Shown: positions 17,266-26,726, counted from the first letter of the stretch. The stretch is 46,558 bases of DNA from an uncultured Roseibacillus sp. (GCA_937949965.1 CALFBF010000098.1:1-46558), one strand, 5' to 3'. Program-made: numbers and translations. The notes: a model not told the origin generated them from the letters alone.

Positions 17266-18369
17266 ATGACACGACTTGTAACCCACCTGCTCGCTCTTTC
17301 GCTTGGTTCTCTCACCGCCCAGTTCCAACCAACCGAAACCCTACGCCCATTGACGGAAGAAGAACAAGTCCTTGGACACAACGGCCTGCGCTACCGCGTC
17401 ATCCGTGACTGGGCCAAAGTGGATCGCGAAGTGGCTCCCGTGATCAATGCCCATGCGATGGTGGCCAGCGAGGATGGCTTCTTCTACCTCGTCACCGACC
17501 ACCCCAAAAATGCGATCATCGTGCTCAAGCCAGACGGAAGCTACGTGCGCAGCTTTGGCACCGGGCTCAAGGGAGGCCACGGCATCGATCTGGTGAAAGA
17601 TAAGGATGGCCGCGAGCTGATCGTGCATGTCGATTGCGGCTGGGAATTCAGCGCCAAAGGAGAACCCACCAAGAAAACGGGCTCGGTCAACCTCCTTACC
17701 AAAGAAGGCCAATTGGTCCGCACTCTCCCATCCACTATTGACCTCGGGATCGAAGAAGAAGGGACTTACTACAGTCCTTGTGATGTCGCGGTGACCAATA
17801 ATAATGAAATCATCGTCATCGACGGTTACTCAACTAACCGCGTGCTTCACTTCACTCTCGAAGGCGAACTCATCCGCCATTGGGGTGGTCGCCAGAAAGG
17901 GAAAGCCGATGACATCTCGAATGGGCACGGAATCTCGCTCGATCATTCCGATCCCGAAAACCCAATTCTCTGGATTAGTTCACGCGATCAGAACCAACTC
18001 AAGCGTTTCACCCTTGAAGGAGACTACCTCGACACCATCGAGATTCCAGGAGCTTACGCTGGTCAAGCCGTCTTTCACGGTGACTATATCTACACCGGAG
18101 TCTGCTGGTCTAAGCACCCTAAGACTGGAAAACGCCTGCCTAAAAGTGGTTTTGTCGCCGTACTCGATCGCAAAACAAACAAGGTTCTTTCCGCTCCCGG
18201 CGGCAGTAAGCCTACTTACGACGGAGACACCCTACAGCCTCTGCACCAGATGCATTCTGTCTTTCTCCACGTCCACGATCTGATGGTTGATCAAGAAGGC
18301 AACATCTACGTGATGGAGTGGAATGGCGCTGCTCGCTATCCCTTCAAGTTAGAACTCATCAAATCCTAA
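17266..18369 (+). CDS. Secreted NHL/six-bladed beta-propeller protein
   Basis: I take the ATG at 17266, which gives the signal peptide MTRLVTHLLALSLGSLTAQ; the longer track version would bury it. The remaining 350 residues have NHL-type blade motifs: FFYLVTDHPKNAIIVLKPDG, CDVAVTNNNEIIVIDGY, LHFTLEGELIRHWGG and DLMVDQEGNIYVMEW. Such propellers occur in periplasmic or extracellular proteins that bind or process sugars and peptides; peptidylglycine alpha-amidating lyase-like folds are one example. No catalytic set can be named here. It is divergent from the POT transporter with about 100 bp between starts, and convergent with pgi. Confidence 0.75.
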   Translation: MTRLVTHLLALSLGSLTAQFQPTETLRPLTEEEQVLGHNGLRYRVIRDWAKVDREVAPVINAHAMVASEDGFFYLVTDHPKNAIIVLKPDGSYVRSFGTGLKGGHGIDLVKDKDGRELIVHVDCGWEFSAKGEPTKKTGSVNLLTKEGQLVRTLPSTIDLGIEEEGTYYSPCDVAVTNNNEIIVIDGYSTNRVLHFTLEGELIRHWGGRQKGKADDISNGHGISLDHSDPENPILWISSRDQNQLKRFTLEGDYLDTIEIPGAYAGQAVFHGDYIYTGVCWSKHPKTGKRLPKSGFVAVLDRKTNKVLSAPGGSKPTYDGDTLQPLHQMHSVFLHVHDLMVDQEGNIYVMEWNGAARYPFKLELIKS

Positions 18370-18376
18370 CAGGGTT

Positions 18377-18415
18377 AAAAAAAATAGAGGGGAAAGGGCT
18401 CGCCCCTCTCCCCTC
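18377..18415 (-). terminator. Rho-independent terminator of apt-pgi
   Basis: Read on the minus strand, a 12-bp stem (GAGGGGAGAGGG/CCCTTTCCCCTC, one mismatch) with a 5-base loop is followed by TATTTTTTTT. It lies 27 bases past the pgi stop. On the plus strand the hairpin has no T-run after it, so it serves pgi rather than the convergent propeller gene. Confidence 0.85.
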
Positions 18416-18441
18416 CATTAGCAAATTCAGCGAAGAGATAA

Positions 18442-19989
18442 CTACGCCTTCGCAAACTGGTCCTGACTCGGACTAGCACCCAGCACCTGACGAGCCTGAC
18501 CACTGGCAGCAAGATGGGTGAGACAATGATAGACCGCCTCGGCGTCACCTCCCGTCTGAGCGGCAATAGCAGTGGCATCAGTTGGTTCTTCGGCAAGAGC
18601 CCCTTTCACCTTCTTGAGCAAATCAAGGAAGACTCCAGCCGCTTTCTTACCGGCTTCTACTCCTGGTTGGTGGTAGGCATTGATATTCACCAAAGAGGCA
18701 TAAAAGCTCACCGCACGCTCAAAGAGAGCAATGAGCTGACCTACAGTGTAGGGCGTAACCTCAGGGATAGAAATCGTGATCGACCTACGACCACTCTCGT
18801 AGAGAGCAGCGCGAGTGCCGCGCAAGAATCCTTGTAAGAAATCACCCGAAGTCACCCCCTCCTCTACCTCAATCGACTCGCCCGAACGTGGCTTGCGCAC
18901 CTCAATGAAGGTCGCGAAGAAATTATGAACTCCGTCACGGAGCTGTTGGACGTAGGCATGTTGATCGGTAGAACCTTTATTTCCATAGACCGCAATGCCT
19001 TGATGAACAATTCGGCCATCGAGATCCTTCTCCTTACCGAGAGACTCCATCACCAACTGCTGAAGATACTTGGACATCAGCATGAGAGAGTCTTTGTAAG
19101 GAAGCACGACCATGTCCTTCTCTCCACGACCATTCCCCTCGTGATACCAGGCGAGCGCGAGCTCCATGGCGGCGTTGTTAGAATCCTGCCTGGTAAGTTC
19201 ATCCATCGCAGCAGCACCTTCGATCAGCTCATCAATATCGATGCCCTGCAAGGCCATCGGGACGAGACCCACAGTAGACATGACGGAGGTCCGACCACCG
19301 ACCCAATCCTCCATGGGGAAGATTTCGACGAAACCTTCTTCCTTGGCGAAGTTGTATAACTTGGAGCCCTCACCGGTGATCGCGGCGGTGTGCTTAGCAA
19401 AGTCGAGACCTTGGCTTTCGTATGCGGCCTTGGCTTCTAACATCCCGTTGCGAGTCTCGGGGGTGCCACCAGACTTGGAGATCACCAGTGCGAGAGTCTT
19501 ATCGAGGTCGGTGCCGATTTTTTCCAAAGTGCGGTCGATGCCTGCGGGGTCAGTATTATCGAAGTAGTAAGTCACTACCGATGAACCTGCACCAAGAGCT
19601 TCCTCGATGAGTTGCGGTCCCAGAGCAGAGCCTCCGATTCCGATAATGAGGAGGTTCTGAAAGTGCGAGCCTCCGGGAGCTTTGATCTCACCAGTGAGGA
19701 CCTTAGCGGCAAAGTCTTTGAGCTGAGCAAGCGGCTCTGTGATTTCACGCTTCAGTTGATCATTGGGAGCCAGATCGGGATTACGTAGCCAGTAGTGCCC
19801 AACCATGCGGCCTTCGTCAGGGTTCGCGATTTCGCCCGCTTCGAGAGCTTTGATATCGGTATGGGCCTTGGTGATCTTAGTACTCATTTCCTCGCGAAAG
19901 GAGGCGGAAATCTCCATAAGAGAAAGATCGAGGCTGAACCCAAGTTCAGGGTAACGGAGTAGGCTTTGGCTGTAGTTTTCGAAAGACAT
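18442..19989 (-). CDS. pgi: Glucose-6-phosphate isomerase
   Basis: Interconverts glucose-6-phosphate and fructose-6-phosphate. Motifs include the sugar-phosphate loop [15 protein letters not shown] near residue 115, [13 protein letters not shown] near 170, [14 protein letters not shown] near 225, and [31 protein letters not shown], which carries the catalytic Glu/His region. The length of 515 residues fits the bacterial/archaeal class with the C-terminal helical extension ([19 protein letters not shown]). It begins 9 bp after apt on the same strand and ends before a strong terminator, so apt-pgi is a two-gene operon. A hexose-6-phosphate mutarotase is encoded divergently next door, fitting a local sugar-phosphate theme. 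Confidence 0.97.
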   Translation of the reverse strand: MSFENYSQSLLRYPELGFSLDLSLMEISASFREEMSTKITKAHTDIKALEAGEIANPDEGRMVGHYWLRNPDLAPNDQLKREITEPLAQLKDFAAKVLTGEIKAPGGSHFQNLLIIGIGGSALGPQLIEEALGAGSSVVTYYFDNTDPAGIDRTLEKIGTDLDKTLALVISKSGGTPETRNGMLEAKAAYESQGLDFAKHTAAITGEGSKLYNFAKEEGFVEIFPMEDWVGGRTSVMSTVGLVPMALQGIDIDELIEGAAAMDELTRQDSNNAAMELALAWYHEGNGRGEKDMVVLPYKDSLMLMSKYLQQLVMESLGKEKDLDGRIVHQGIAVYGNKGSTDQHAYVQQLRDGVHNFFATFIEVRKPRSGESIEVEEGVTSGDFLQGFLRGTRAALYESGRRSITISIPEVTPYTVGQLIALFERAVSFYASLVNINAYHQPGVEAGKKAAGVFLDLLKKVKGALAEEPTDATAIAAQTGGDAEAVYHCLTHLAASGQARQVLGASPSQDQFAKA

Positions 19990-19998
19990 AGTCGTCGT

Positions 19999-20526
19999 TT
20001 AGTATTTAAGAAGAGAATGGACCGGGATTGATTCCCCTAATTTTTCGCGGCCTTGGAGACCCTCGAGTTCGATCAGGAAAGAAACGGCTACGATATTGGC
20101 CTCGAGGGCCCGCAGTAGCTTAATGGCTGCGGCAGCAGTGCCTCCGGTCGCTAGCAGATCATCGACGAGAAGAACTTTCTCACCGGGCTTCACCGCGTCT
20201 TCGTGAATCTCGACAACGCTTTCGCCATACTCTAGAGTGTAGGCCATCTGCCGAGTAGTCCACGGGAGCTTGCCTGCCTTGCGCACCGGAACAAATCCGG
20301 CGTCCAAATTTTGCGCCACGCCTGCGGCGAAAATAAAACCACGAGCATCGATACCGACCACCTTGTCAATGCGTTCGCCACTAGCAGTATCAGCGAGCAG
20401 CTTCATACAGCTTTGGAAGAGAGTGGCGTCGCCTAGAACGGGGGTGATGTCTTTGAAAAGAATTCCCGGTTTCGGAAAATCAGTGACATCCCGCACGGCA
20501 GCGGCAACGTGGTCCAAATCAGTCAT
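19999..20526 (-). CDS. apt: Adenine phosphoribosyltransferase
   Basis: Salvages adenine to AMP with PRPP. It has the Apt N-terminus VRDVTDFPKPGILFKDITPVL, the segment VVGIDARGFIFAAGVA, and the PRPP-binding loop VLLVDDLLATGGTAAAAI. I choose the ATG at 20526 (MTDLDHVAAAV), which gives about 175 residues, the usual length. The track start at 20595 would add 23 residues with no counterpart in Apt proteins; neither start has a close Shine-Dalgarno sequence. It is first in the apt-pgi operon. Confidence 0.94.
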   Translation of the reverse strand: MTDLDHVAAAVRDVTDFPKPGILFKDITPVLGDATLFQSCMKLLADTASGERIDKVVGIDARGFIFAAGVAQNLDAGFVPVRKAGKLPWTTRQMAYTLEYGESVVEIHEDAVKPGEKVLLVDDLLATGGTAAAAIKLLRALEANIVAVSFLIELEGLQGREKLGESIPVHSLLKY

Positions 20527-20682
20527 GAGTGGAGAAGAACACATCACGCCCAACGTGGCACTCAAATTTCCTTCATCTTTCACCCCACGATTCATTCATT
20601 CCCAACGGGATTCTCCTACTCCCGTAAGTAATCCGACAGCAAACCATTGAGATTCCCTCAAATTCAGCGTAAGGAAACGGCG

Positions 20683-21573
20683 ATGAGTCTCTCGCTTCCC
20701 TCAGAAATCACCGCCATCTCGCTCGCGGAAGGTTATCCAGCTTACCAGATCGAGACTGCGTTCTGCTCCGCTACCGTCGCACTACATGGAGCTCACCTCA
20801 CGCATTGGAAGCCTGCCCACTCCTCTCAGCCAGTCATCTTTAATTCGCCAGAATCCGTCTATCGGGAAGGAAAGGCCATTCGAGGCGGGGTCCCCATTTG
20901 CTGGCCTTGGTTCAACGCTCATCCCACCGCTCCCGAGCAACATCCCTCACACGGAGTGGCGCGGAATCGCTTTTGGACCTTGGAGTCTGCTACCGTTGAA
21001 GCAGGCGTGGCCACCATCCGGCTCGCTCTGCCCGTTACCCCAGCGATTGCAGAGCATGTTCCCTTCCCTTATCATCTCACTGCAATTTTCACCCTAGGCA
21101 AGACCTGCCGTCTCTCGCTAGAGACTACTAATCTCTCCTCGCAAAATATCCCGGTCGGTGGTGCTCTGCATACTTATCTCGCCGTCTCTGATGTGGAAAA
21201 AATTTATCTAACAGGTCTTCAAAATACTCCTTATCTGGACACCACCGTTTCCCCAACTCGCGAAGAGATCCAATCCCAAGAACAACTGCGGGTGGAGGGT
21301 GAAGTCGATCGCATCTACTCCGGCACCGGCAACGAAGTCGAACTTATCGACGAGAAATGGCAGCGGCGAATCGTGGTCGGCAAGGAAGGCTCACTCTCGA
21401 CTGTGGTCTGGAACCCTTGGTTAGCAAAAGCGACGGCTCTTGCCGATCTCCCTAACGAAGCCTACCGCGACTTTGTCTGCATCGAGGCCACCAACGCCCG
21501 TCAGGATACCCGCATCACTCCTCCGGGAAAAACTCATAACCTCGTTACCACCCTGCAAGTGAACTCGTTATAA
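20683..21573 (+). CDS. D-hexose-6-phosphate mutarotase (aldose 1-epimerase family)
   Basis: The start at ATG 20683 is supported by TAAGGA nine bases upstream. The roughly 296-residue protein has the YeaD-like galactose-mutarotase fold: VALHGAHLTHWKP, the signature AIRGGVPICWPWF, SHGVARNRFW with the catalytic His, VGGALHTYLAVSD, and the final PNEAYRDFVCIEATN. The enzyme speeds conversion between alpha and beta anomers of glucose-6-phosphate, feeding glycolysis. It is divergent from apt-pgi; its partner enzyme Pgi therefore shares the same intergenic region. Confidence 0.9.
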   Translation: MSLSLPSEITAISLAEGYPAYQIETAFCSATVALHGAHLTHWKPAHSSQPVIFNSPESVYREGKAIRGGVPICWPWFNAHPTAPEQHPSHGVARNRFWTLESATVEAGVATIRLALPVTPAIAEHVPFPYHLTAIFTLGKTCRLSLETTNLSSQNIPVGGALHTYLAVSDVEKIYLTGLQNTPYLDTTVSPTREEIQSQEQLRVEGEVDRIYSGTGNEVELIDEKWQRRIVVGKEGSLSTVVWNPWLAKATALADLPNEAYRDFVCIEATNARQDTRITPPGKTHNLVTTLQVNSL

Positions 21574-21712
21574 AAGTCAAACTGCTCAAACACTTCCAGA
21601 AAAGGGGCGATAAAAGTCGCTTTCGATCTCCGTAACATCGCTTATCTTTTCTTGCGGTCTTTACTGGTCAAAGAACAACCGCTCCTACATACCACCTCTT
21701 CCTTCCTAAGCT

Positions 21713-22480
21713 ATGATTGAACGCTGGCTCATCGCTCTCGCTACTGCCTTCGCTGCCTTTGCCGCGGCAAATGCTTGGCGTTCAATCACCAGTGGCGCGC
21801 GTAACCGACTGACTCTCCCTCTCCTCGGCGCGACCTTCATTGTCCAGCTCATGGCTCTCGGGTTGCGAGGAGATGTCCGTGGAGCCTGTCCTCTCTGCGA
21901 TACCGGAGAAATCCTGATCTTTCTCTCGTGGTCTCTCGTTCTCTTCTACCTCTTGGTCGGGGCGGCCTATCGCCTTTCACTACTGGGCCTTTTCACGGCT
22001 CCAGTAGTAGTTACTCTCCAAGCCATCGCTCTAATTCCTGGCATGATGAGTAAGCAACCGACTCGGGTTGATAGCACACAATCATGGCGAGAAACACATG
22101 CCGCACTCTCGGTCTTGTCCTTCGGAGCTCTCGCGCTAGCGGCAGTCTCCGGTGTTATGTTCGTGATTCTCGATAAGCTGCTCAAAGAGAAAAAATTTAC
22201 GAGTGGCCTCTTTAACAACCTTCCCTCCGTCCACAATCTAATCGACTCCACCAAGCGACTCCTCATCATTGGCCTCCTCATCCTGACCATCGGGATCATC
22301 GCCGGCTTTCTCGCGCCGAGCTTTGAAGTCAACCGACATCTCATCGTCGCAGGCATCGTCTGGTTAGCCTATGCCGTTTTTGTTTCCGTGACCTACGTGC
22401 GTGGACTCCCTCCTCGCCAGATTGCCTTCTCCTCGGTCATCCTCTTTGGTATTTCACTCCTGGCCTTTGGTCTCATCTAA
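21713..22480 (+). CDS. Cytochrome c assembly (CcsA/HemX-like) membrane protein
   Basis: A 255-residue protein with about eight hydrophobic segments. It has the CcsA-type central motif, with WRETHAALSVLSFGALALAAVSG carrying a His in a helix and FEVNRHLIVAGIVWLAYAVF carrying a second. A loop with CPLCDTGEILIFLSW replaces the usual G(R)CPL..xxE segment. Proteins of this size directly upstream of hemA are the HemX/YpjD type, thought to help haem synthesis or cytochrome c maturation in the inner membrane. The stop is 7 bp before hemA, so the pair is an operon. No Shine-Dalgarno sequence is clear before ATG 21713. Confidence 0.85.
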   Translation: MIERWLIALATAFAAFAAANAWRSITSGARNRLTLPLLGATFIVQLMALGLRGDVRGACPLCDTGEILIFLSWSLVLFYLLVGAAYRLSLLGLFTAPVVVTLQAIALIPGMMSKQPTRVDSTQSWRETHAALSVLSFGALALAAVSGVMFVILDKLLKEKKFTSGLFNNLPSVHNLIDSTKRLLIIGLLILTIGIIAGFLAPSFEVNRHLIVAGIVWLAYAVFVSVTYVRGLPPRQIAFSSVILFGISLLAFGLI

Positions 22481-22487
22481 CAACTCG

Positions 22488-23492
22488 ATGAAACTCTTCT
22501 GCCTAGGCCTTAATCACGAGACTGCGCCCGTTGAACTGCGCGAGAAGGTCTCGATTGCCAATACTCATCTCGGGATCGAATCCAGTGCTTTGGTGGAGGG
22601 CAAACCGATCTCAGAAGGAGTCGTGATCTCGACCTGCAATCGCACTGAGTTCTATCTTGCCGCAGACTCCCTAGAAGAAGCTGCCACGACGCTTGCGGAT
22701 CATTTGCAGAATCGCTTTGGAGTCGCCACCGACGAGCACTTTTACGAAAAGCATGCTCGCGAAGCCGCCGTGCATCTCTGCCGAGTGGTCAGCGGACTGA
22801 ACTCCATGGTCTTGGGAGAAACCGAAATTTTCGGCCAAGTGAAAAAAGGCTACGCAGCTGCCCTCGAAGCAGGCGTCACGGGCGGAGTGCTCAACCGCCT
22901 CTTTCAACGAGCCTTCTCCGTCGGCAAAAAAGTGCGCAACTCGACCGGTATTCAGGAAGGCCAAACTTCGGTGGGAAGTGTGGCCGTTGATTTAGCAGAA
23001 AAGATTTTTGGCCACCTCAAAGACTCCCAAGTAATGGTCATCGGGGCAGGTGAAATGTCACGCACCACCGCCCAATCACTCCTCTCGCGAGGAGCCCATA
23101 GTATGTTTGTGACCAATCGATCCTACGATAAGGCGGTGGACCTCGCGGCGGAAATGGGAGGCTCGGCTATCCGCTTTGATGATTGGGAAGAGTCTCTCAA
23201 GAAGGTCGACATCATCATTTCTTCGACCGGAGCCCCCCACCACGTCATCGGACCTGCTCACATCGAAAAAGTGCGCCGCAAGCGGAAGTACCGCCCCCTC
23301 CTCATGGTTGACATTGCGGTTCCACGCGATATCGACCCCGCAGTGGGAGAGATCGACGAAGTTTACCTCTATGATGTTGACGGTCTGCAAGAGCTCGCCG
23401 CCGAAGCCCGATTGCGACGCCAAGAGCAGATCAAACTCTGCGAAGCTATTATTGAAGAAGAACTCGCCAAATCCCAGCTCCCAGGGCTATAG
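22488..23492 (+). CDS. hemA: Glutamyl-tRNA reductase, short form
   Basis: Reduces glutamyl-tRNA to glutamate-1-semialdehyde, the first step of C5-pathway haem synthesis. The ATG at 22488 gives MKLFCLGLNHETAPVELREK; the longer track start lies inside the previous gene. The catalytic Cys motif ISTCNRTEFY, HLCRVVSGLNSMVLGETEIFGQVK, the NADPH loop MVIGAGEMSRTTAQSLLSRG, and VDIAVPRDIDPAV are intact. The chain stops after 334 residues, at EEELAKSQLPGL, where typical HemA proteins of about 410-450 residues go on into a C-terminal helical dimerisation domain. No continuation of that domain is seen in other frames before the next gene. Confidence 0.94.
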   Translation: MKLFCLGLNHETAPVELREKVSIANTHLGIESSALVEGKPISEGVVISTCNRTEFYLAADSLEEAATTLADHLQNRFGVATDEHFYEKHAREAAVHLCRVVSGLNSMVLGETEIFGQVKKGYAAALEAGVTGGVLNRLFQRAFSVGKKVRNSTGIQEGQTSVGSVAVDLAEKIFGHLKDSQVMVIGAGEMSRTTAQSLLSRGAHSMFVTNRSYDKAVDLAAEMGGSAIRFDDWEESLKKVDIIISSTGAPHHVIGPAHIEKVRRKRKYRPLLMVDIAVPRDIDPAVGEIDEVYLYDVDGLQELAAEARLRRQEQIKLCEAIIEEELAKSQLPGL

Positions 23493-23570
23493 CGTTCGCC
23501 TCATCGTCTGAGGGCAAGCTGCAATGACGGCTCGACAGCGGAATCTTCACCAGCCATCGTTTCGAGACGA

Positions 23571-23852
23571 ATGGCAGACACTCTCGACAAGCGATTTATG
23601 GACTTCGTGCTCTTCCAAGCACAGAATGCAGGGCTCTTTTTAGGAAAAATTCCCAATCCTGCCACAGGGCAGACTTCGACCAATATCCGCGCCGCACAAA
23701 GCGTGCTCGATTCCCTCGAAATGATGCAAGCCAAGACAAAAGGGAACCTCGTGAAAGAAGAGCAAGAATTCCTCGATAAAGCCGTGAAAAATATCGTAAC
23801 TCTGCTCGAAGCCGCCGAAAAAGGTGAACTCGGAAACAACGAAGACGCATGA
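23571..23852 (+). CDS. DUF1844 domain protein
   Basis: A 93-residue soluble helical protein. The DUF1844 pattern is clear: FMDFVLFQAQNAGLFLGKIPNP, a mid-part AAQSVLDSLEMMQAKTKGNL, and an acidic end. The LG.iP.P and KTKGNL elements are diagnostic. Function is unknown. Its stop overlaps the kdsA start (ATGA), which ties it to the LPS operon in this genome. Confidence 0.85.
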   Translation: MADTLDKRFMDFVLFQAQNAGLFLGKIPNPATGQTSTNIRAAQSVLDSLEMMQAKTKGNLVKEEQEFLDKAVKNIVTLLEAAEKGELGNNEDA

Positions 23853-24664
23853 ACTCCTTTAACATCCAAAACGTCACTCTCGGAGGCGACGATCTCTTTT
23901 TCATCCTCGGTCCTTGTGCCATTGAGTCTGAGGACTTCACTTGGCAAATGGCGCGCGAGATCAAGACGATCTCTGATCGATTGGGAATCCCCTTCTTCTT
24001 CAAAGCCTCTTACGACAAAGCCAATCGCACCGCCGCCGATTCCTATCGAGGCCCAGGGGTCAAGGAAGGATGCGCCCTCCTCGGAGCCATTGGAAAAGAG
24101 CTCGGCGTCCCAGTGACGACTGATGTCCACACCCCGGAAGATGCCGAGATTGCGGCTGAGCATATCGACTTCCTCCAGATTCCCGCCTTCCTCTGTCGGC
24201 AAACGGACTTGTTAGAAGCCGCCGCCAAAACTGGTCGTGGAGTGAACATTAAGAAAGGGCAATTCCTCGCCCCTTGGGATTGTAAAAATATCGTCCAAAA
24301 GATGCGCCACTTTGGTTGCGAAAAATTCACTCTCACCGAACGAGGCACCACCTTCGGTTATAATAATCTCGTGACCGACATGCGCTCTCTCTACTGGATG
24401 CGCCAAGAAGGCGTGCCCGTCATCTTCGATGCCACTCACTCGGTGCAACGACCCGGCGGAGATGGCACTACTACTGGTGGAGATGGCGAACTGGCTCCAG
24501 TCCTTGCGCGAGCTGCAGTAGCGACTGGAGTGGACGGCGTTTTCATGGAAACTCACGCCGACCCCCCGAATGCCTTTTCCGATGGTCCCAACCAAGTCCC
24601 ACTCGATACTTTGGAGACAGTTCTCAGTTCACTTCTTGCGATCCAAAACGCGCTTAAAGTTTGA
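23849..24664 (+). CDS. kdsA: 3-deoxy-8-phosphooctulonate (KDO-8-P) synthase
   Basis: Joins arabinose-5-phosphate and phosphoenolpyruvate to make KDO-8-phosphate for the LPS inner core. Motifs: FILGPCAIESED at the N-terminus, FFKASYDKANRTAADSYRGPG (PEP and A5P binding), LQIPAFLCRQTDLLEAAA, and VIFDATHSVQRPGG near residue 190, with METHADPPNAFSDGPN after it. At 271 residues it is full length. The Cys of the metal-type enzymes is present in GPCAIE, but GPCA occurs in both metal classes, so the class is not decided here. It overlaps DUF1844 upstream, and its stop overlaps a TTG start downstream. Confidence 0.96.
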   Translation: MNSFNIQNVTLGGDDLFFILGPCAIESEDFTWQMAREIKTISDRLGIPFFFKASYDKANRTAADSYRGPGVKEGCALLGAIGKELGVPVTTDVHTPEDAEIAAEHIDFLQIPAFLCRQTDLLEAAAKTGRGVNIKKGQFLAPWDCKNIVQKMRHFGCEKFTLTERGTTFGYNNLVTDMRSLYWMRQEGVPVIFDATHSVQRPGGDGTTTGGDGELAPVLARAAVATGVDGVFMETHADPPNAFSDGPNQVPLDTLETVLSSLLAIQNALKV

Positions 24665-25959
24665 AATCAATTCTTCCCATCTCACTAAGCTTACTAGCCG
24701 GGGTCCTATTCCCTGCTAGCGGAGATGATATTGGCCCGACCTTAGAAGTCCTCCCTCTCAATAGCACTTTAAGCGACGTCACCATTCCTCGCTACGATTC
24801 TAATCGTAGACGAGTAGCCTACCTGAAGGCGGACTTGATGGAAATCCTTGCTGACGGGGAGCCCGTCAACAACCGCCAACCCATCATGGTGGATTGCACC
24901 GGGATTCAGCTCCGCATGAATTCCGAGCAGACTGGCGGTGACATCTCGGTGGATATGAAGCGAGCACGCTACCGCCTCACCCCGGGAGTGCTTTCCGTGC
25001 AAGAATCCATCACCGCTCGTAGCCCCAAGTTCTCTCTTATGGGAAATGGAGGAGTGTTTCACCTCGATACCCAGCGAGGCTTCCTCTTCGGACCCGTCGA
25101 CTGCAAAGTCTATCAGCTCAAAACCGCCTACCATTCCGACATGCCTACTCCCGTTCACGCCTTCCTAGTTGCGAGCAGTCTCGCGACGCTGAGTCCCTCG
25201 TCCTACCAACCTCCTAATACGATACGTCTCCTAGAGGTCGCTCGCCAAGCAACCCCAAGTAGTCCTCGAATCCAATCCGAACAAACCGAAGTCACTCAAT
25301 CGGCCGAAGCTCATGAAAAGGACGTCGAAATCGCTAACCTACGGCTGGCTCAATTCTCCGAAGACGTCGATTCCAAATCACTCAATCTCCTCATCCAGAA
25401 CCCTCCACCCGCAAATCCTCCCTCGCAGGTCAGGCCCCCACTGGAAAATCCCGATCTCGAAATCCATTGCGATGGCGGTTGCTTCTTCGATGGCAACGAA
25501 AACCTTCTTGTTCTGCTACGCAACGTGGTCGTCAACGAATCTCGCTTCACCCTCAAAGCTCAAGAGGAAATTAAAGTCTTCTTCCTCTCCGAGCCCAGCA
25601 AAGAGAAAAAAGAAGGAGAAGAAAAGAAAGAGAATTCCGATAGTGGCCCAAAGCTTAATCTCACTGAAGTCAAAAGTCTCGTCGCTAGTGGAGGCATCCA
25701 CTTCAGCGGTGTGGATAAGAACGGTAATCCCGTAGAAGCTTCCGCCGCGACCGCCTTCTATGATGATAAGAAAAAAGAACTCATCTTGAAAGATGGTCAA
25801 CCAACCTTCTGGACTAAAAAGGGAGACCTCGAACTCCATCTCCAAGCCGAAAATGCCAATGCCTCCGTTCGTATCGAACTAGCTGGCGAAACGATGAGTG
25901 CCCATACCTCCCCTAACGGGTGGAAAATTGGCGGTAAAAATCTTCCCTTCAAAAAGTAA
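24661..25959 (+). CDS. LptC/LptA-like LPS export periplasmic protein
   Basis: Starts at a TTG overlapping the kdsA stop (TTGA) and begins with the signal peptide MKSILPISLSLLAGVLFPASG. Residues about 25-165 look like an LptC-type beta-jellyroll half (RRVAYLKADLMEIL, MVDCTGIQLRMNSE, GNGGVFHLDTQRGFL). Residues about 265-430 form an OstA/LptA-like segment (LEIHCDGGCFFDGNENLLVL, VKSLVASGGIHFSG, ATAFYDDKKKELIL). A roughly 100-residue low-complexity, proline-rich linker separates them. With lptB directly after it, the protein likely carries LPS across the periplasm. The family call is by context and pattern; sequence identity to known LptC or LptA is weak by eye. Confidence 0.7.
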   Translation: MKSILPISLSLLAGVLFPASGDDIGPTLEVLPLNSTLSDVTIPRYDSNRRRVAYLKADLMEILADGEPVNNRQPIMVDCTGIQLRMNSEQTGGDISVDMKRARYRLTPGVLSVQESITARSPKFSLMGNGGVFHLDTQRGFLFGPVDCKVYQLKTAYHSDMPTPVHAFLVASSLATLSPSSYQPPNTIRLLEVARQATPSSPRIQSEQTEVTQSAEAHEKDVEIANLRLAQFSEDVDSKSLNLLIQNPPPANPPSQVRPPLENPDLEIHCDGGCFFDGNENLLVLLRNVVVNESRFTLKAQEEIKVFFLSEPSKEKKEGEEKKENSDSGPKLNLTEVKSLVASGGIHFSGVDKNGNPVEASAATAFYDDKKKELILKDGQPTFWTKKGDLELHLQAENANASVRIELAGETMSAHTSPNGWKIGGKNLPFKK

Positions 25960-25964
25960 AACTC

Positions 25965-26726
25965 ATGGCTGCTAAGAGTAAGGAACAACCCTCACCTGAT
26001 CGCATCCTCGACGTTAACGGACTGCGCAAGTGTTACGGTAAACGGCCAGTGGTGGAAAACGTGGCTCTATACGTTAAACCCGGTGAAATCGTCGGACTGT
26101 TAGGCCCTAACGGCGCGGGTAAAACGACCACCTTCTATATGGTAGCTGGTCTCGTGCCACCCGATGCAGGTTCCGTTCACCTCAATGGCAAGGACGTCAC
26201 TCGACAGGCCATCCACCGCCGCGCTCGTGCAGGCTTAGGTTACCTCCCTCAGGAAGAATCGATCTTCCGCAAGCTCTCAGTAGAGAAGAATCTACTTGCG
26301 GTGTTAGAAGCCCAAAAAGGACTTAACAAAAAAGAACGCAAGGAAAAGGCGGATCACCTCATGGAGCGCTTCGGCATCACCAATATTCGCAAATCCCTCG
26401 CTATCACGCTATCAGGTGGTGAAAAACGGCGTCTCACAATCGCGCGTGCACTGTGCACCGACCCTAAGATTCTCCTCCTTGACGAGCCTTTCTCAGGGGT
26501 CGATCCCCGTGCCGTCGCAGACATCCAAAAAATCATCACCCAACTGCGAGCCGAGGATGGCCTAGCGCTGCTCATCACTGATCACAATGTCAGAGAAACC
26601 CTTCACATCACAGATCGGACCTACCTCTTAGTCGACGGCCGCGTGATTCTCGAAGGTTCCGCAGATACCATTGCCAGTGATCCTGAGGCTAAGAAATATT
26701 ATCTCGGAGATCACTTCACGCTCTAA
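25965..26726 (+). CDS. lptB: LPS export ABC transporter ATP-binding protein
   Basis: The ATPase of the LptB2FGC exporter that pulls LPS from the inner membrane. It has Walker A GLLGPNGAGKTTTFYM, the Q-loop GLGYLPQEESIFRKLSV (a diagnostic LptB segment), signature ITLSGGEKRRLTIARAL, Walker B ILLLDEPFSGVDP, and the switch LITDHNVRETL. The length of 253 residues is slightly longer than E. coli LptB (241) because of a short N-terminal lead. It is last in the DUF1844-kdsA-lptC/A-lptB operon. lptF and lptG are not in the window. Confidence 0.95.
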   Translation: MAAKSKEQPSPDRILDVNGLRKCYGKRPVVENVALYVKPGEIVGLLGPNGAGKTTTFYMVAGLVPPDAGSVHLNGKDVTRQAIHRRARAGLGYLPQEESIFRKLSVEKNLLAVLEAQKGLNKKERKEKADHLMERFGITNIRKSLAITLSGGEKRRLTIARALCTDPKILLLDEPFSGVDPRAVADIQKIITQLRAEDGLALLITDHNVRETLHITDRTYLLVDGRVILEGSADTIASDPEAKKYYLGDHFTL

